NCBI GenBank assembly: GCA_905221195.1
Contig: CAJNCF010000003.1
Coordinates: 186,001-250,000 of the forward strand
DNA: 64,000 nt
Reading direction: 5' to 3'
Source of the DNA: a bacterium
GTDB taxonomy: Bacteria; Bacillota; Bacilli; Lactobacillales; Streptococcaceae
Shown: positions 55,953 through 64,000 of the stretch, one piece after another
How the letters are laid out: every line of letters starts with the position of its first letter
Numbering within the stretch: position 1 is the stretch's first letter
Notes under the pieces: generated by a model
The model's database searches: none
What the model was told of the DNA's origin: nothing
The model's input: only the letters and a program-made list of their open reading frames with translations
Made by a program: the position numbers and the translations under genes

Positions 55953-56009
55953 AAAAAAACGAACAAAACAGAATTCTAAGTTTCAGATAACTCGTTTTGT
56001 TCGCTTTTT
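55953..56009. terminator. bidirectional terminator between LytTR/DUF3021 and nrdI
   Basis: CGAACAAAAC (55960-55969) and GTTTTGTTCG (55994-56003) form a 10-base stem. T runs follow on both strands (CTTTTTA on plus, TTTTTTTG on minus), so it can serve both converging genes. Confidence 0.78.
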
Positions 56010-56019
56010 ATATTTAAGG

Positions 56020-56499
56020 TTAGACTTTTGTCCCAGCCTCTTCCAACTCATACAAATCTGCAATAATCGCTGCGACATGTTTGATATCTTCCAGCATACC
56101 TCGCATTTCAAAGTCAGCCAATACAGGGAAACCAAAACGTTGACTGTATTGCTTGGCTGTCAGGCAGTATTGGTTATTAAAGTTACGATTTCCTGAACCA
56201 ACCACACCAAAACACTTACTAGCATTGTCACCATAGGCGATAAAATCCCCAACGGGTGTCGTCAAAATCTCAACATCTCCGTTGTCCACGCCATTTCCAC
56301 CTTCTAGGTAGGTCGGCAAAAAAGTGACATAAGGATGATCCACTTCATAGAAATCTTGGCCTTCTTTGACCAAATCTTTGATATGAATCTTTTGGACCTC
56401 AATCCCCTCGTACTGGGACAAGAGATAGTCTTTCAGGCGTGTCACAAAACTCTCGGTATTACCGCTCAGACTGATATAAACTAAAGAAATTGTCTTCAT
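56020..56499 (-). CDS. nrdI: NrdI-family flavodoxin-like protein
   Basis: A 159-residue flavoprotein-like protein of the NrdI family, which supplies oxidant for the manganese cofactor of class Ib ribonucleotide reductase. N-terminus MKTISLVYISLSGNTES (FMN-phosphate loop), then TYLEGGNGVDNGDVEI and GVVGSGNRNFNNQYC. Start at 56499 with GGAGG five bases before; the ATG at 56511 overlaps this site. The nrdEF genes are not in the window. The last seven codons, including the stop, come from a dispersed repeat. Confidence 0.85.
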   Translation of the reverse strand: MKTISLVYISLSGNTESFVTRLKDYLLSQYEGIEVQKIHIKDLVKEGQDFYEVDHPYVTFLPTYLEGGNGVDNGDVEILTTPVGDFIAYGDNASKCFGVVGSGNRNFNNQYCLTAKQYSQRFGFPVLADFEMRGMLEDIKHVAAIIADLYELEEAGTKV

Positions 56500-56576
56500 A
56501 TGTACCTCCATGATTTTATTTTTAATCGAAAAAGAACTACCAAGATTGTAACCTGATAGCTCTTTTTTGTCAATAC

Positions 56577-57110
56577 TTAAGCAAGTTCTTCTGTTTCCTC
56601 TTCTTCAGTCAAGGCTCTCTGTTGACGCCACATCTTATAGAAGACAAGGGCTAGGAAGAGAACATTGATGACGATATAGAAAATGCTGACAGCTTTTGAA
56701 CCAATACCCATTGTCAAACGCATAGTTTCATCTTGAACCAACTGCAAAGCGTCTTGTAAAGTCACATAGGTATAAATCGAACCAATAATGGCTAGCAAAA
56801 CATAGCCGACATAAGTATAGTTTGCATACTGCAAATTCTTACGAACAAGGAATACAATCGCTACTACCACTAAAATAGCAGATAGTACAACCAAGGCCAC
56901 ATTAAAAATAGAATGAGATGCTTCTGCCAATCTATAGCTAAAATTAATGCTATCTTCTACCTGCTGAGCACTGACCCCTGCAACTTGTTTTTGAGCAGCA
57001 CGAAGGACTTCTTTACTAGGCAAGGGCTTCAAAAGTTCAAACAGAGACGTAGCTGAAATAAGGGCAGACAAGATGAGCAAGACCCATAGATAAATTGGTT
57101 TCTTTTTCAT
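56577..57110 (-). CDS. small polytopic membrane protein
   Basis: A 177-residue protein with four predicted transmembrane helices (around residues 6-24, 65-90, 98-118 and 140-160) and an acidic C-terminus (EEEETEELA). Residues 30-60 form an outer loop. It lies next to the two-component system on the same strand, with AGGAGG before the start. I know it only as a conserved hypothetical protein of streptococci. Confidence 0.75.
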   Translation of the reverse strand: MKKKPIYLWVLLILSALISATSLFELLKPLPSKEVLRAAQKQVAGVSAQQVEDSINFSYRLAEASHSIFNVALVVLSAILVVVAIVFLVRKNLQYANYTYVGYVLLAIIGSIYTYVTLQDALQLVQDETMRLTMGIGSKAVSIFYIVINVLFLALVFYKMWRQQRALTEEEETEELA

Positions 57111-57170
57111 GATAGAACCTCCTGATGTTATTATTGATATTATAGCACTTTTTGTAAAGGGATACAAATC

Positions 57171-58457
57171 TTATAGTATAGTTTCTACTTGTTTTCGGTA
57201 GACTTTGGGAGACTTTCCGCACAATTTTCGGAACACTTTATAGAAATATCCAACGTTACTGTAGCCAACAGCATAACAGATGTCTTCGATACTGTCACTA
57301 GTTGAAAGTAAGAGCTGCTGGGCAGCCTTAATGCGTTGTTTGTTTAGTAATTCTGCGAAGGTTGAATTGGTTTCTCGCTTAATCAACTGACCCAGATAGA
57401 CAGGATTGATAAAGAGATCCTTACTGATATCCTTGAGGGAAAGTTCTTTCTGATAATCACGCCCAATAACTTCCAGTACACTAACCACATTTTCATTCAT
57501 TCGATATTGCCCAAAGAATCGGGTCAGAGTTTCCTTGATATAAGTAACCAGTTCATCGAAGGATTGAATAGCATGAATAGTTTTGACAATGTCCGTCATA
57601 TCATCAGCTTTGAGATGTTCAAACAAGTGAAAGACATCCATGACAAACTGGATAAAAAGCTGTTTGGTAATCGGAACACGGGGTGTATTTTCAAGAACTA
57701 CCTTCTCCAAGAGGTTCAACTCTTCCACGATTTGATTGAGATTCCCCTGAATGATAACCCGATAAATCGGTTCGTAGTAAGCAAAGAGGCTCTCCGACTG
57801 CTGTAGATTTACAGATCCGTAAAAGAGAGCTTTCTCAGCATTCAGCTTCCAACGTTCAAAGTGTTCTTGATAAGGGGCTTCAAAGGGAGTAACGACTAAG
57901 CCATCTAGGGGTTGGTCAGAAATGAAAATCTGCCAGTCTTGACCCAAGACATAGTAGGGAATGGTGAAGGAACCTTGCTTTTCCTTAGATAGGCCTATCC
58001 ACCAATTCTCCTTACTACCTAAATAACTGACAAATCCAGCCTCATCTAAATCTTGACTGAGGGTTTGACTTTTCTTTCCTCTCTCGCCGAGCTGACCTGC
58101 AATCTTCTCCAGCAGATTTCCCAACTCTACCTTATCAACAGGCTTGACCAGATAGTCCACAACACTAAGGTTCATGGCTCTTTTTACGTAATCAAACTCC
58201 TGATAACCTGAGAGCAAGATATAGGCAACATCTGGTAATATCTCTTTCATTTCCTTAATCATCTCCAGCCCTGTTTTGTCTGGCATATTGACATCGGAAA
58301 TAATAACATCGACAGGATTTTCCTGAACATATTCTAGAGCTTCATCAGCATGACTGGCTGTTGCCACGACCTCCATATCCCACTTATCAAAGGGAATCAA
58401 ACGCTTCAGACCTTCTGTCACCATGTACTCATCATCTACTAATAATACTTTATACAT
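57171..58457 (-). CDS. YesN-type response regulator (AraC-type output)
   Basis: A 428-residue regulator. The receiver domain spans residues 1-120 with phosphate acceptor Asp55; a long middle helical part follows; a C-terminal AraC/XylS domain with two helix-turn-helix units (ISKDLFINPVYLGQLIKRE and IEDICYAVGYSNVGYFYKVF) ends it. By place and layout it is the pneumococcal RR07/YesN, linked in the literature to sugar uptake, especially host glycan use. Eleven bases after the kinase. Confidence 0.92.
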   Translation of the reverse strand: MYKVLLVDDEYMVTEGLKRLIPFDKWDMEVVATASHADEALEYVQENPVDVIISDVNMPDKTGLEMIKEMKEILPDVAYILLSGYQEFDYVKRAMNLSVVDYLVKPVDKVELGNLLEKIAGQLGERGKKSQTLSQDLDEAGFVSYLGSKENWWIGLSKEKQGSFTIPYYVLGQDWQIFISDQPLDGLVVTPFEAPYQEHFERWKLNAEKALFYGSVNLQQSESLFAYYEPIYRVIIQGNLNQIVEELNLLEKVVLENTPRVPITKQLFIQFVMDVFHLFEHLKADDMTDIVKTIHAIQSFDELVTYIKETLTRFFGQYRMNENVVSVLEVIGRDYQKELSLKDISKDLFINPVYLGQLIKRETNSTFAELLNKQRIKAAQQLLLSTSDSIEDICYAVGYSNVGYFYKVFRKLCGKSPKVYRKQVETIL

Positions 58458-58468
58458 TTTCTCCCTTT

Positions 58469-60115
58469 CTACTCATCTTGAATTGTAATACGATACTGAA
58501 CACCTGCTTGCTCTCCAGACTCTACACTAATGGCATAGCGGTCCCCAAAATAGAGCACAAAACGCTCGTGTACATTGACAATCCCGATGGACTGCCTTTT
58601 TTCACTGTAGCTAACTTGGTGTTCAAAATGTCTCTGACTTAGTTTTTCTCGGAGATTTGCCAGTTTTTCTGCCGACATTCCACGGCCGTTATCGACCACC
58701 AAAATTTCCACAAAACCATCCTGTTTAAGCGCCTTGATGCTAATCACATTATCTGTCCGTCTGTGGTCAACACCATGAGCGAAATAATTTTCTACCAGCG
58801 GTTGTAAGGTAAATTTGGGAATCTTCATATTCTCTAGTTCTGGGTCTATCTTGAAACCATAGGCAATGGACTTGGGATAGCGAACCATGCAGAGATAACT
58901 GTATTTACGGCAAAATTCTAATTCCTGTTTGAGAAGAGTTTCTCTTTCGTCAGAAATATTGTTACGCAATAGACTACTGAACTCATAAATGATATCTGCC
59001 AACTCATCTTGACTCTGCATAACTGCGTACATGCGCAAGAATTCCAGCGTATTATACATAAAATGAGGATTGATTTGAGCTTGTAGAGCTCGCATATTGG
59101 CATCTTTTTGACTGAGCTCTAGTTGATAAATATCATGGATATTCTTTTCCAAACGATCCAACATATCATTAGTGGTCTCTGCGATTAGGAGCAATTCCTG
59201 GTCCTTTTCAAGCGTATCAATACGAAGACCTTCCTCCCCTTGAGCAATAGCTTGAATGGAATCCACCAAATCCACTACCTGCTTTTGATAGTTGGCAAAG
59301 GTCTGCCTCAAAGTCAGATAGAGAATGACAATAAAGAGAAGACTCAAGCCCACAATCAAAGCAGAGCTAGTCACTGTTCCTTGTAAAACAAAGTTTTTGG
59401 GAACTGCCACCTGAACCTGATAGCCATGAGAGGTCACACCGACAAACCAGTCTTCATTCTCCATAGTAACCTTCTCACCAATATGGAATATCTCCATGTC
59501 AAAAGGTGAAGTCACGGTAACAGCCATCGGGATATGACCTCGGGTATTATCAATAGCAGCGTGTAAGACATTCGGCGATAAGGAAATGTAGACAACTCCC
59601 AAATCCTTATCAGAAACAGGGTCAGAAACAGGAATGGCAAAGCTATTAGTTGCTGGTTTAAAATTTTCAGCTAGGATTTTTTCCCCACTCCGTTTATCCC
59701 TAGAAGAAACATAGACTTCCTTATAATCTTGGAAGACAATTGCTACTCCTGTCACAAAATCATTTCGAACATACAAATCATCAATATTTTCATACAAAGA
59801 TACAGATATATATGGAGAAGCTTTACGCTCTAGTTGCCAATAAAAGTAATCTGGTGTACTAAGACTGAAATATTTATAGATTCCTTCAATTCGAGCCTGA
59901 TTATCAACTAAGGCTTGTGCTATCTGAGTCGACTCTCTATAATAATACTCTATTTCACTAACCATTCGAGTCGTCACACGTTGGGCAACTCTTTGAGCCT
60001 CCTTCTCGCGCGAATCCCAATCGGCATAAGATATCATAATCGCAAAACTAGCAATAATGATAATCATGACAAGGCTATAAATTTTTAATAGAGAATGAAT
60101 CCAAAACTGCTTCAT
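58469..60115 (-). CDS. YesM-type sensor histidine kinase
   Basis: A 548-residue membrane kinase of the YesM/LytS type (His_kinase plus HATPase). Helix at residues 10-30, an outer domain of about 235 residues, a helix near residue 270, then a HAMP linker, the phospho-histidine motif INPHFMYNTLEF, and the ATP site VDNGRGMS. It detects an external signal and passes phosphate to the regulator next door. Start: ATG at 60115 lies one base after the YesL stop (TAGAATG) and gives a helix near the N-terminus, but its ribosome binding site is weak. An ATG at 60139 is the main alternative. Confidence 0.85.
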   Translation of the reverse strand: MKQFWIHSLLKIYSLVMIIIIASFAIMISYADWDSREKEAQRVAQRVTTRMVSEIEYYYRESTQIAQALVDNQARIEGIYKYFSLSTPDYFYWQLERKASPYISVSLYENIDDLYVRNDFVTGVAIVFQDYKEVYVSSRDKRSGEKILAENFKPATNSFAIPVSDPVSDKDLGVVYISLSPNVLHAAIDNTRGHIPMAVTVTSPFDMEIFHIGEKVTMENEDWFVGVTSHGYQVQVAVPKNFVLQGTVTSSALIVGLSLLFIVILYLTLRQTFANYQKQVVDLVDSIQAIAQGEEGLRIDTLEKDQELLLIAETTNDMLDRLEKNIHDIYQLELSQKDANMRALQAQINPHFMYNTLEFLRMYAVMQSQDELADIIYEFSSLLRNNISDERETLLKQELEFCRKYSYLCMVRYPKSIAYGFKIDPELENMKIPKFTLQPLVENYFAHGVDHRRTDNVISIKALKQDGFVEILVVDNGRGMSAEKLANLREKLSQRHFEHQVSYSEKRQSIGIVNVHERFVLYFGDRYAISVESGEQAGVQYRITIQDE

Positions 60116-60116
60116 T

Positions 60117-60731
60117 CTATTTTGTCGCCAATTTTTCATGGATACTTTCATAGACCGGTTCCAACATATCACTGATAAAGAAATGCCACATCCCAATTCC
60201 TACAAAGAAGAGAAGAGCAGGCATATAATAACCAATTGCCACAAGTAGTACTGTCCCAAGAAGAACCTTGGCCACAGCTGCTAGACTCATAAAGATGCCA
60301 ATCAAGGATAGTTTGAGACTATTTCGATAGGACAAATCAAAATAAACTTGTAGTTTCAAAGACACTGTGTAGGCTAAAAAGAGCAGGGCAACTACTAGAA
60401 CATTCAAAAAGGTCGCAATCAAATGAACAATAGTCTGATGAGGCAATTGCACCAAGAGATACAAGCCATAGACCAAAACCACATCCACTCCTAGAAAGCT
60501 ATAGAAAATCAGGTTGCTTGAGACAAAATTTTGCTTATAAAGAGACCAAGCTTCCTTCAAACTGTATTCCCGAAAACTATAACCATGTTCTGCATATAAG
60601 CTCATCAAGGTGGCGCTAGCCGGCGCTAGACCAAGGATAATTCCCCCTGCCAAGGTTAATAGCCAAAAGAAGGCTGTCGCAATCATCCCTAAAAAGAAAC
60701 GATTAAAGACAAAGTCTAAAAACCTACCCAT
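60117..60731 (-). CDS. YesL-family membrane protein
   Basis: A 204-residue protein with five to six transmembrane helices (FFLGMIATAFFWLLTLAGG at the N-terminus). YesL proteins go with YesMN systems and sugar transporters; function unknown. First gene of the yesL-yesM-yesN set; TAGGAGGATATC gives a good ribosome binding site. Confidence 0.88.
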   Translation of the reverse strand: MGRFLDFVFNRFFLGMIATAFFWLLTLAGGIILGLAPASATLMSLYAEHGYSFREYSLKEAWSLYKQNFVSSNLIFYSFLGVDVVLVYGLYLLVQLPHQTIVHLIATFLNVLVVALLFLAYTVSLKLQVYFDLSYRNSLKLSLIGIFMSLAAVAKVLLGTVLLVAIGYYMPALLFFVGIGMWHFFISDMLEPVYESIHEKLATK

Positions 60732-60802
60732 GATATCCTCCTAAAATTAACTATGAAACTATTATATCATATTTCAAGCGTTTTCAAAACTTATAGTGCC
60801 CA

Positions 60803-60831
60803 TTTACAATCCCACCAAACCATGGTACAAT
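60803..60831 (+). promoter_or_regulatory. promoter of the ECF S-component gene
   Basis: -35 TTTACA (60803-60808), 17 bases, -10 TACAAT (60826-60831), with TGG just ahead of the -10. Confidence 0.7.
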
Positions 60832-60864
60832 GAGAATTATGAAAAATTTATCAGGAGACAATTC

Positions 60865-61434
60865 ATGAAAAAATCTATCTTAACGACTCTGCTTTTTGCA
60901 GTTCTTTACTTCCTCTGCATGGGGATTGGTGTCCTTTTGGGAAATCTCTTTGACCAAACTGGAAATATGTTTTATGCGCCTGCCTTTACTGCCCTTGTCG
61001 GCGGTAGCGCCTATATGATTCTGGTCGCAAAAGTTCCGCGCTTTGGAGCCATTACCACTATCGGCCTTGTCATTGCCCTCTTTTTCTTGGGAACTAAACA
61101 CGGTGCTGGTGCCTTCCTTCCTGGAATTATCTGTGGTCTCCTAGCAGATGGAGTAGCTAACCTAGGAAAATACAAGGACCAAACAAAGAACTTCCTTTCT
61201 TTCATTCTCTTTGCCTTTAGCTCAACAGGTCCAATCTTACTTATGTGGATTGCTCCCAAAGCCTATATGGCTACCCTTCTGGCAAGAGGAAAATCTCAAG
61301 AATATATCGACCGTATCATGGTCGCGCCAAATCCTGGAACCATCCTTCTATTTGTCGCAAGTGTTGTCATCGGAGCCCTAGTAGGTGCCTTGATTGGACA
61401 AGCTTTGAGTAAAAAATTTGCACAGAAAATCTAG
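60865..61434 (+). CDS. MptD/Trep_Strep-family ECF transporter S component
   Basis: A 189-residue protein with six hydrophobic helices. It matches the putative substrate-binding (S) component of energy-coupling factor transporters (MptD/Trep_Strep family); the EcfAAT module would come from elsewhere. The vitamin or other ligand is unknown. Start at 60865 with AGGAGA five bases ahead. The longer frame from 60796 is not supported. Confidence 0.78.
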   Translation: MKKSILTTLLFAVLYFLCMGIGVLLGNLFDQTGNMFYAPAFTALVGGSAYMILVAKVPRFGAITTIGLVIALFFLGTKHGAGAFLPGIICGLLADGVANLGKYKDQTKNFLSFILFAFSSTGPILLMWIAPKAYMATLLARGKSQEYIDRIMVAPNPGTILLFVASVVIGALVGALIGQALSKKFAQKI

Positions 61435-61437
61435 TCA

Positions 61438-61468
61438 CTAAAAAAGAGCCAGACGGCTCTTTTTTATT
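61438..61468. terminator. bidirectional terminator
   Basis: AAAAAGAGCC (61441-61450) and GGCTCTTTTT (61455-61464) around AGAC, with T runs on both sides. It ends the S-component gene and, on the minus strand, the metI remnant. Confidence 0.9.
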
Positions 61469-61476
61469 TTTATGAT

Positions 61477-61712
61477 TCAAGACTTGGTCAAGAAATCTCC
61501 CAAGAATTGGATTGCAAAGATAATCAAGATGATAATGATGGTTGCCAAGATAGTCACATCGTGATTGTAGCGGTTAAATCCATAAGCGATGGCTACGTTA
61601 CCAATACCACCAGCTCCAACCGCACCCACCATAGCTGTTTCCCCAACAAGGGAAATCAAGGTCACAGTCGTCACACGAATCAAATCTGGGAGGCCTTCTA
61701 GTAAGCCTGATC
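61477..61712 (-). pseudogene. metI: methionine ABC transporter permease, 3' remnant
   Basis: About 78 codons of a MetI-type permease remain: LEGLPDLIRVTTVTLIS, the inner-membrane helix VGETAMVGAVGAGGIG, and the final helix ATIIIILIIFAIQFL. The usual protein is about 230 residues, so roughly the first two thirds, including the start codon, are gone. Similarity ends at EGLPDLIR; beyond that the frame runs into the tail of the MFS gene. An ATG at 61683 could give a 68-residue fragment but has no ribosome binding site. The metN and metQ genes are not next to it. Confidence 0.85.
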
Positions 61713-61720
61713 TTCCTAGG

Positions 61721-62965
61721 TTAAAATTTTTTACCTGAAAAACTTATTTTTTCTAGGGATAAAATCAACCCTATCACACTCACTACCAAAAACACCCACC
61801 AACAAAGCCTGATATCTTGTAAAGCTAAGAAGGAAAATACAGACACCCCCAAGGGTAATGTTAGGGAAAAAATCATACTCAAGAGATTATTACTTCTAGC
61901 TAATACATCCGCGCTCAAATTAGACAGTAACAAAGTATCTAATTTAGGCATTGATTTCGACATCAAATACATGACAAAGGCTAAGCAGGCAACACCTACT
62001 AGAGGAGAAAAATCTAAAATATTAGCAGTAGCAAGCAATACAAACAGAATTGCATTGAGCGATAGCAAACTTGAAAACGACAATTTCCCAAAATAATCAT
62101 GGGGAGTTAAGCTACCAAGAATAGCTCCTCCCAAGCTAACACATTCAATTAAAAATAGGGCTTGAGCATAGCTGAGGTGATAGATAGTATGGTCTAATAA
62201 GTAAAAGTGATAAATACCTCCGACAGCCCCTCCCAAAGTATTCATTACCAAAATAACAAAGATAATTTTAAGCAATGATTGACTTTCTCTCTGTCTAAAG
62301 ATATCATCCATGTCCGCATAGATCGCCTTAACTTGTTGAAGTAAACTAATCGACTTATCCTCTACACTTATAGACAAATGCGTCAATTCTCTTCTATTTT
62401 TGAACAAAATAAGAGAAGATAGTAAAAAGAAACCAGCATTCACCATTGCAACAAAAGAAAAATTTTGATGACTGGTTGTGAGTAGCCATACTCCTAAGGC
62501 TTGACCTCCTAGATTTGATAAATAGGAAACAAACTGAGTAAAGGAATAAGCTTCATAGAGCCTATCTTCCGAAATATTATGCTGGATAATCGGCATACGA
62601 AGGCCTGCTGTATAATCCGATAAAATATCCGAACAGATATTAACTATACAGATAAAAGCAAACGTTACGAAGTTCTGGTCATGAATCACACCAGCAATCA
62701 AAAGAAATAGGAAACTTTGCACACAACCAACCCAGATAATTGTCCCTGCTTTATTCCGAGTATGATCCGCCTTAATCCCAATATAAAAAGTAAATAGGAA
62801 AGGTAAAATCGTAATCATATTCGCCATAAATACAGCTATATTTTTAAAGGGTAGACTCGCGGCATAAACGATAAATACCAGATTATAAATATAAGCTCCA
62901 CTTGAGCTCAAAAACCTTGATAAGGTAAGTATTCTAAATAAATGATGTCTTAAGAATAGTTTCAT
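61721..62965 (-). CDS. MFS transporter
   Basis: A 414-residue major-facilitator protein with about 12 helices. The loop after helix 2 reads GIKADHTRNKAGT, a form of the family G-D-R motif. The substrate is unknown; the nearest relatives by look are drug or peptide exporters next to Rgg regulators. It follows an Rgg-like gene on the same strand after a terminator. Its 3' end abuts the metI remnant, so it arrived with the rearrangement. Confidence 0.85.
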   Translation of the reverse strand: MKLFLRHHLFRILTLSRFLSSSGAYIYNLVFIVYAASLPFKNIAVFMANMITILPFLFTFYIGIKADHTRNKAGTIIWVGCVQSFLFLLIAGVIHDQNFVTFAFICIVNICSDILSDYTAGLRMPIIQHNISEDRLYEAYSFTQFVSYLSNLGGQALGVWLLTTSHQNFSFVAMVNAGFFLLSSLILFKNRRELTHLSISVEDKSISLLQQVKAIYADMDDIFRQRESQSLLKIIFVILVMNTLGGAVGGIYHFYLLDHTIYHLSYAQALFLIECVSLGGAILGSLTPHDYFGKLSFSSLLSLNAILFVLLATANILDFSPLVGVACLAFVMYLMSKSMPKLDTLLLSNLSADVLARSNNLLSMIFSLTLPLGVSVFSFLALQDIRLCWWVFLVVSVIGLILSLEKISFSGKKF

Positions 62966-63015
62966 AACAGGCCTTTCTCACATTTCAAAGCGTATTCTAT
63001 TGAATCCAGTCTAAC

Positions 63016-63044
63016 AAAAAAAGCGGGACTCCCCACTTTTTTGT
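63016..63044 (-). terminator. terminator between the Rgg-like and MFS genes
   Basis: AAAAAAG and CTTTTTT with GGG/CCC around a short loop, one mismatch in the stem; TTTTTTTG follows on the minus strand. Confidence 0.7.
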
Positions 63045-63149
63045 AATATATTTTTTCTGAAAATAGAAACTCTAGCGTCTAGAAACTGCTAATTATCAAT
63101 CCATCTACAAGCATATTTATTTTTCGTCAATTGATGTAATGAGAATATA

Positions 63150-64000
63150 TTACAAATCTTCATTTGAAAGCTGATTTGCAAAATAGTTTTCATAGTATCT
63201 TGCACCATCTATATATTCTAAATCTTGTAAGATTGTAATGCCCCTCTGGATTCTTTCAAGACCCTTATTTTCTACTTTAAAAATAGTATCATAATACCCT
63301 TTAGCAATCATATAAATGATTTTAAGATAAGCTTGAGATTCTGGCAATTCTCGTTTTTCAATCTGAAAAACAAAATAGTCTGCTTTTAATTTATCCTTTT
63401 CCTCTATTGCTTTAAAGAGTCCATTAATCAAAATGGTATCAATAGCGACTTTGTTACTAGGTAAAGAGCCTAATAAATCTGTCTTTTGTAGCATCTCCCT
63501 AGAATATTTAAAATAGAGGGGCAGAGGGAACAAAGTAGAAATCGTTGAAAATAATTCCAATTCATAATTTCCCCAGATATCAATAGTAAAAAAATAGTCA
63601 TAGAGAAAAGTCAGTTCTTCATCCGTTGCCCTTATCTCTGAATCAAAAAACACGAGAAGACTTTTGATACGAATCATTTGTAAGAGATAGCTTTTTTTAG
63701 CACTTGATCTGTACTTTTTAGTCGTCTCTTCATACAAGGAGTGGAGAGAATCAATCCCTTCTCTGTCATATAGATCCCAGAGATTTTCTTGAAAAACCAA
63801 AGCCTTTTTCTGAGAAAAACCACGTACCAAGTACATAAATTCATTCAAATCAGAGTGGATGTTATCTAAGGCAGTAATCAATTTCATAGATGATAAGTCT
63901 GCTTCTCCGCGCTCAAATTTGCTCAGCATGGAATAAGTAAACTCTCCTCCCGTCGCCTCCTGTAGAGATACATTCCGACTCTTTCTCAATTCTTTAAAAA
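63150..64000 (-). CDS. Rgg/MutR-family transcriptional regulator, 5' end cut by the window
   Basis: At least 283 residues of an Rgg-type regulator are visible. The N-terminal helix-turn-helix is entered at FKELRKSRNVSLQEATGG, with YSMLSKFERGEADLS as recognition region; the rest is a helical repeat domain that binds a peptide pheromone in related proteins. The frame is open to the end of the window, so a TTG inside it is not the start; only a few codons should be missing. Its MFS neighbour is its likely target. No pheromone gene was found beside it. Confidence 0.88.
   Translation of the reverse strand, partial: FKELRKSRNVSLQEATGGEFTYSMLSKFERGEADLSSMKLITALDNIHSDLNEFMYLVRGFSQKKALVFQENLWDLYDREGIDSLHSLYEETTKKYRSSAKKSYLLQMIRIKSLLVFFDSEIRATDEELTFLYDYFFTIDIWGNYELELFSTISTLFPLPLYFKYSREMLQKTDLLGSLPSNKVAIDTILINGLFKAIEEKDKLKADYFVFQIEKRELPESQAYLKIIYMIAKGYYDTIFKVENKGLERIQRGITILQDLEYIDGARYYENYFANQLSNEDL

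Larger units (their letters stand above)
55778..56040. repeat. repeat unit with inverted ends around a BOX element
   Basis: GAGGCTGAGACAAAAA (55778-55793) and, inverted, GAGGCTGGGACAAAAG (56025-56040 on the minus strand) bound a 263-base block. It contains a BOX A-C element and a terminator. The right end is also the last codons of the nrdI-like gene. GAGGCTGGGACAAAA-type sequence is found dispersed in streptococci; the family name is uncertain. Confidence 0.6.

Noticed and set aside
61477..61683. Intact small membrane protein of 68 residues
   Set aside because: The sequence is clearly the C-terminal part of a methionine permease and continues upstream in frame without a start codon signal.
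63079..63114. 11-codon frame as an Rgg pheromone gene
   Set aside because: No ribosome binding site and too short for the usual precursor; listed only as a remark.

Overview
The window is chromosomal DNA of a mitis-group Streptococcus close to, but probably not identical with, S. pneumoniae (S. mitis-like). The evidence is low GC content, two pneumococcal BOX repeats, a gene for a choline-binding surface protein, a competence cin-box (TACGAATA) in front of a ccs50/ccs4-like pair, and gene order that follows the pneumococcal chromosome read backwards from leuS through the ribosomal operon, nrdDG, uvrA, mutL and the YesMN-type two-component system. Departures from the remembered pneumococcal order are a choline-binding protein gene behind the ACT/DUF711 genes, a P3B magnesium ATPase with its own leader, and a methionine permease gene cut short by an MFS/Rgg block.

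Layout. 1-2800: the 5' end of an ABC transporter ATPase gene, a gene-poor stretch, then a MarR-family repressor with an acyl-CoA thioesterase/BAAT-like hydrolase, both fronted by the same operator. 2837-10442: leuS, a divergent iron ABC transporter operon of the Pit/Fbp type, a BOX element and a phosphoglycerate-mutase-family phosphatase. 10483-13790: a MITE-like element, the choline-binding protein, a DUF711 protein and an ACT-domain protein. 14055-28690: the S10-spc-alpha superoperon (29 genes, rpsJ to rplQ, all on the minus strand) with a recognisable main promoter, a second promoter at infA, and many intercistronic hairpins. 28776-34762: anaerobic ribonucleotide reductase genes nrdD and nrdG with small partners, NrdR-box-like sites, and the competence-controlled ccs50/ccs4-like pair. 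34810-40811: cardiolipin synthase, a lipoprotein, folC, a hairpin array, UPF0473, ruvX, ireB, another lipoprotein and spx. 40900-48924: magnesium transport (mgtA with an M-box and leader peptide, corA) around a Xaa-Pro peptidase and uvrA. 48936-55742: a DUF1129 membrane protein, an S66 peptidase, mutL-ruvA-tag-CPBP, and a LytTR/DUF3021 pair. 55778-61434: a repeat element, nrdI, a membrane protein, a YesN/YesM/YesL system and an ECF-type S component. 61477-64000: the remnant of metI and an MFS/Rgg pair running off the end.

The strongest candidate for an undescribed system is the leader of mgtA. Below an M-box-like magnesium riboswitch lies a 23-codon ORF with a strong ribosome binding site. 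Its first third, MQIDDHPEP, has the acidic/proline composition of magnesium-dependent ribosome-destabilising leader peptides. Codons 13-16 can pair over nine bases with the segment right after the leader stop codon, and that segment is also one arm of a hairpin that buries the mgtA ribosome binding site and start codon. This looks like a translational attenuator reading magnesium through the ribosome. A second candidate is a pair of about 105-base RNA elements, one directly after the rpsN stop codon and one directly after the rpsH stop codon, with an invariant core and covarying stems.
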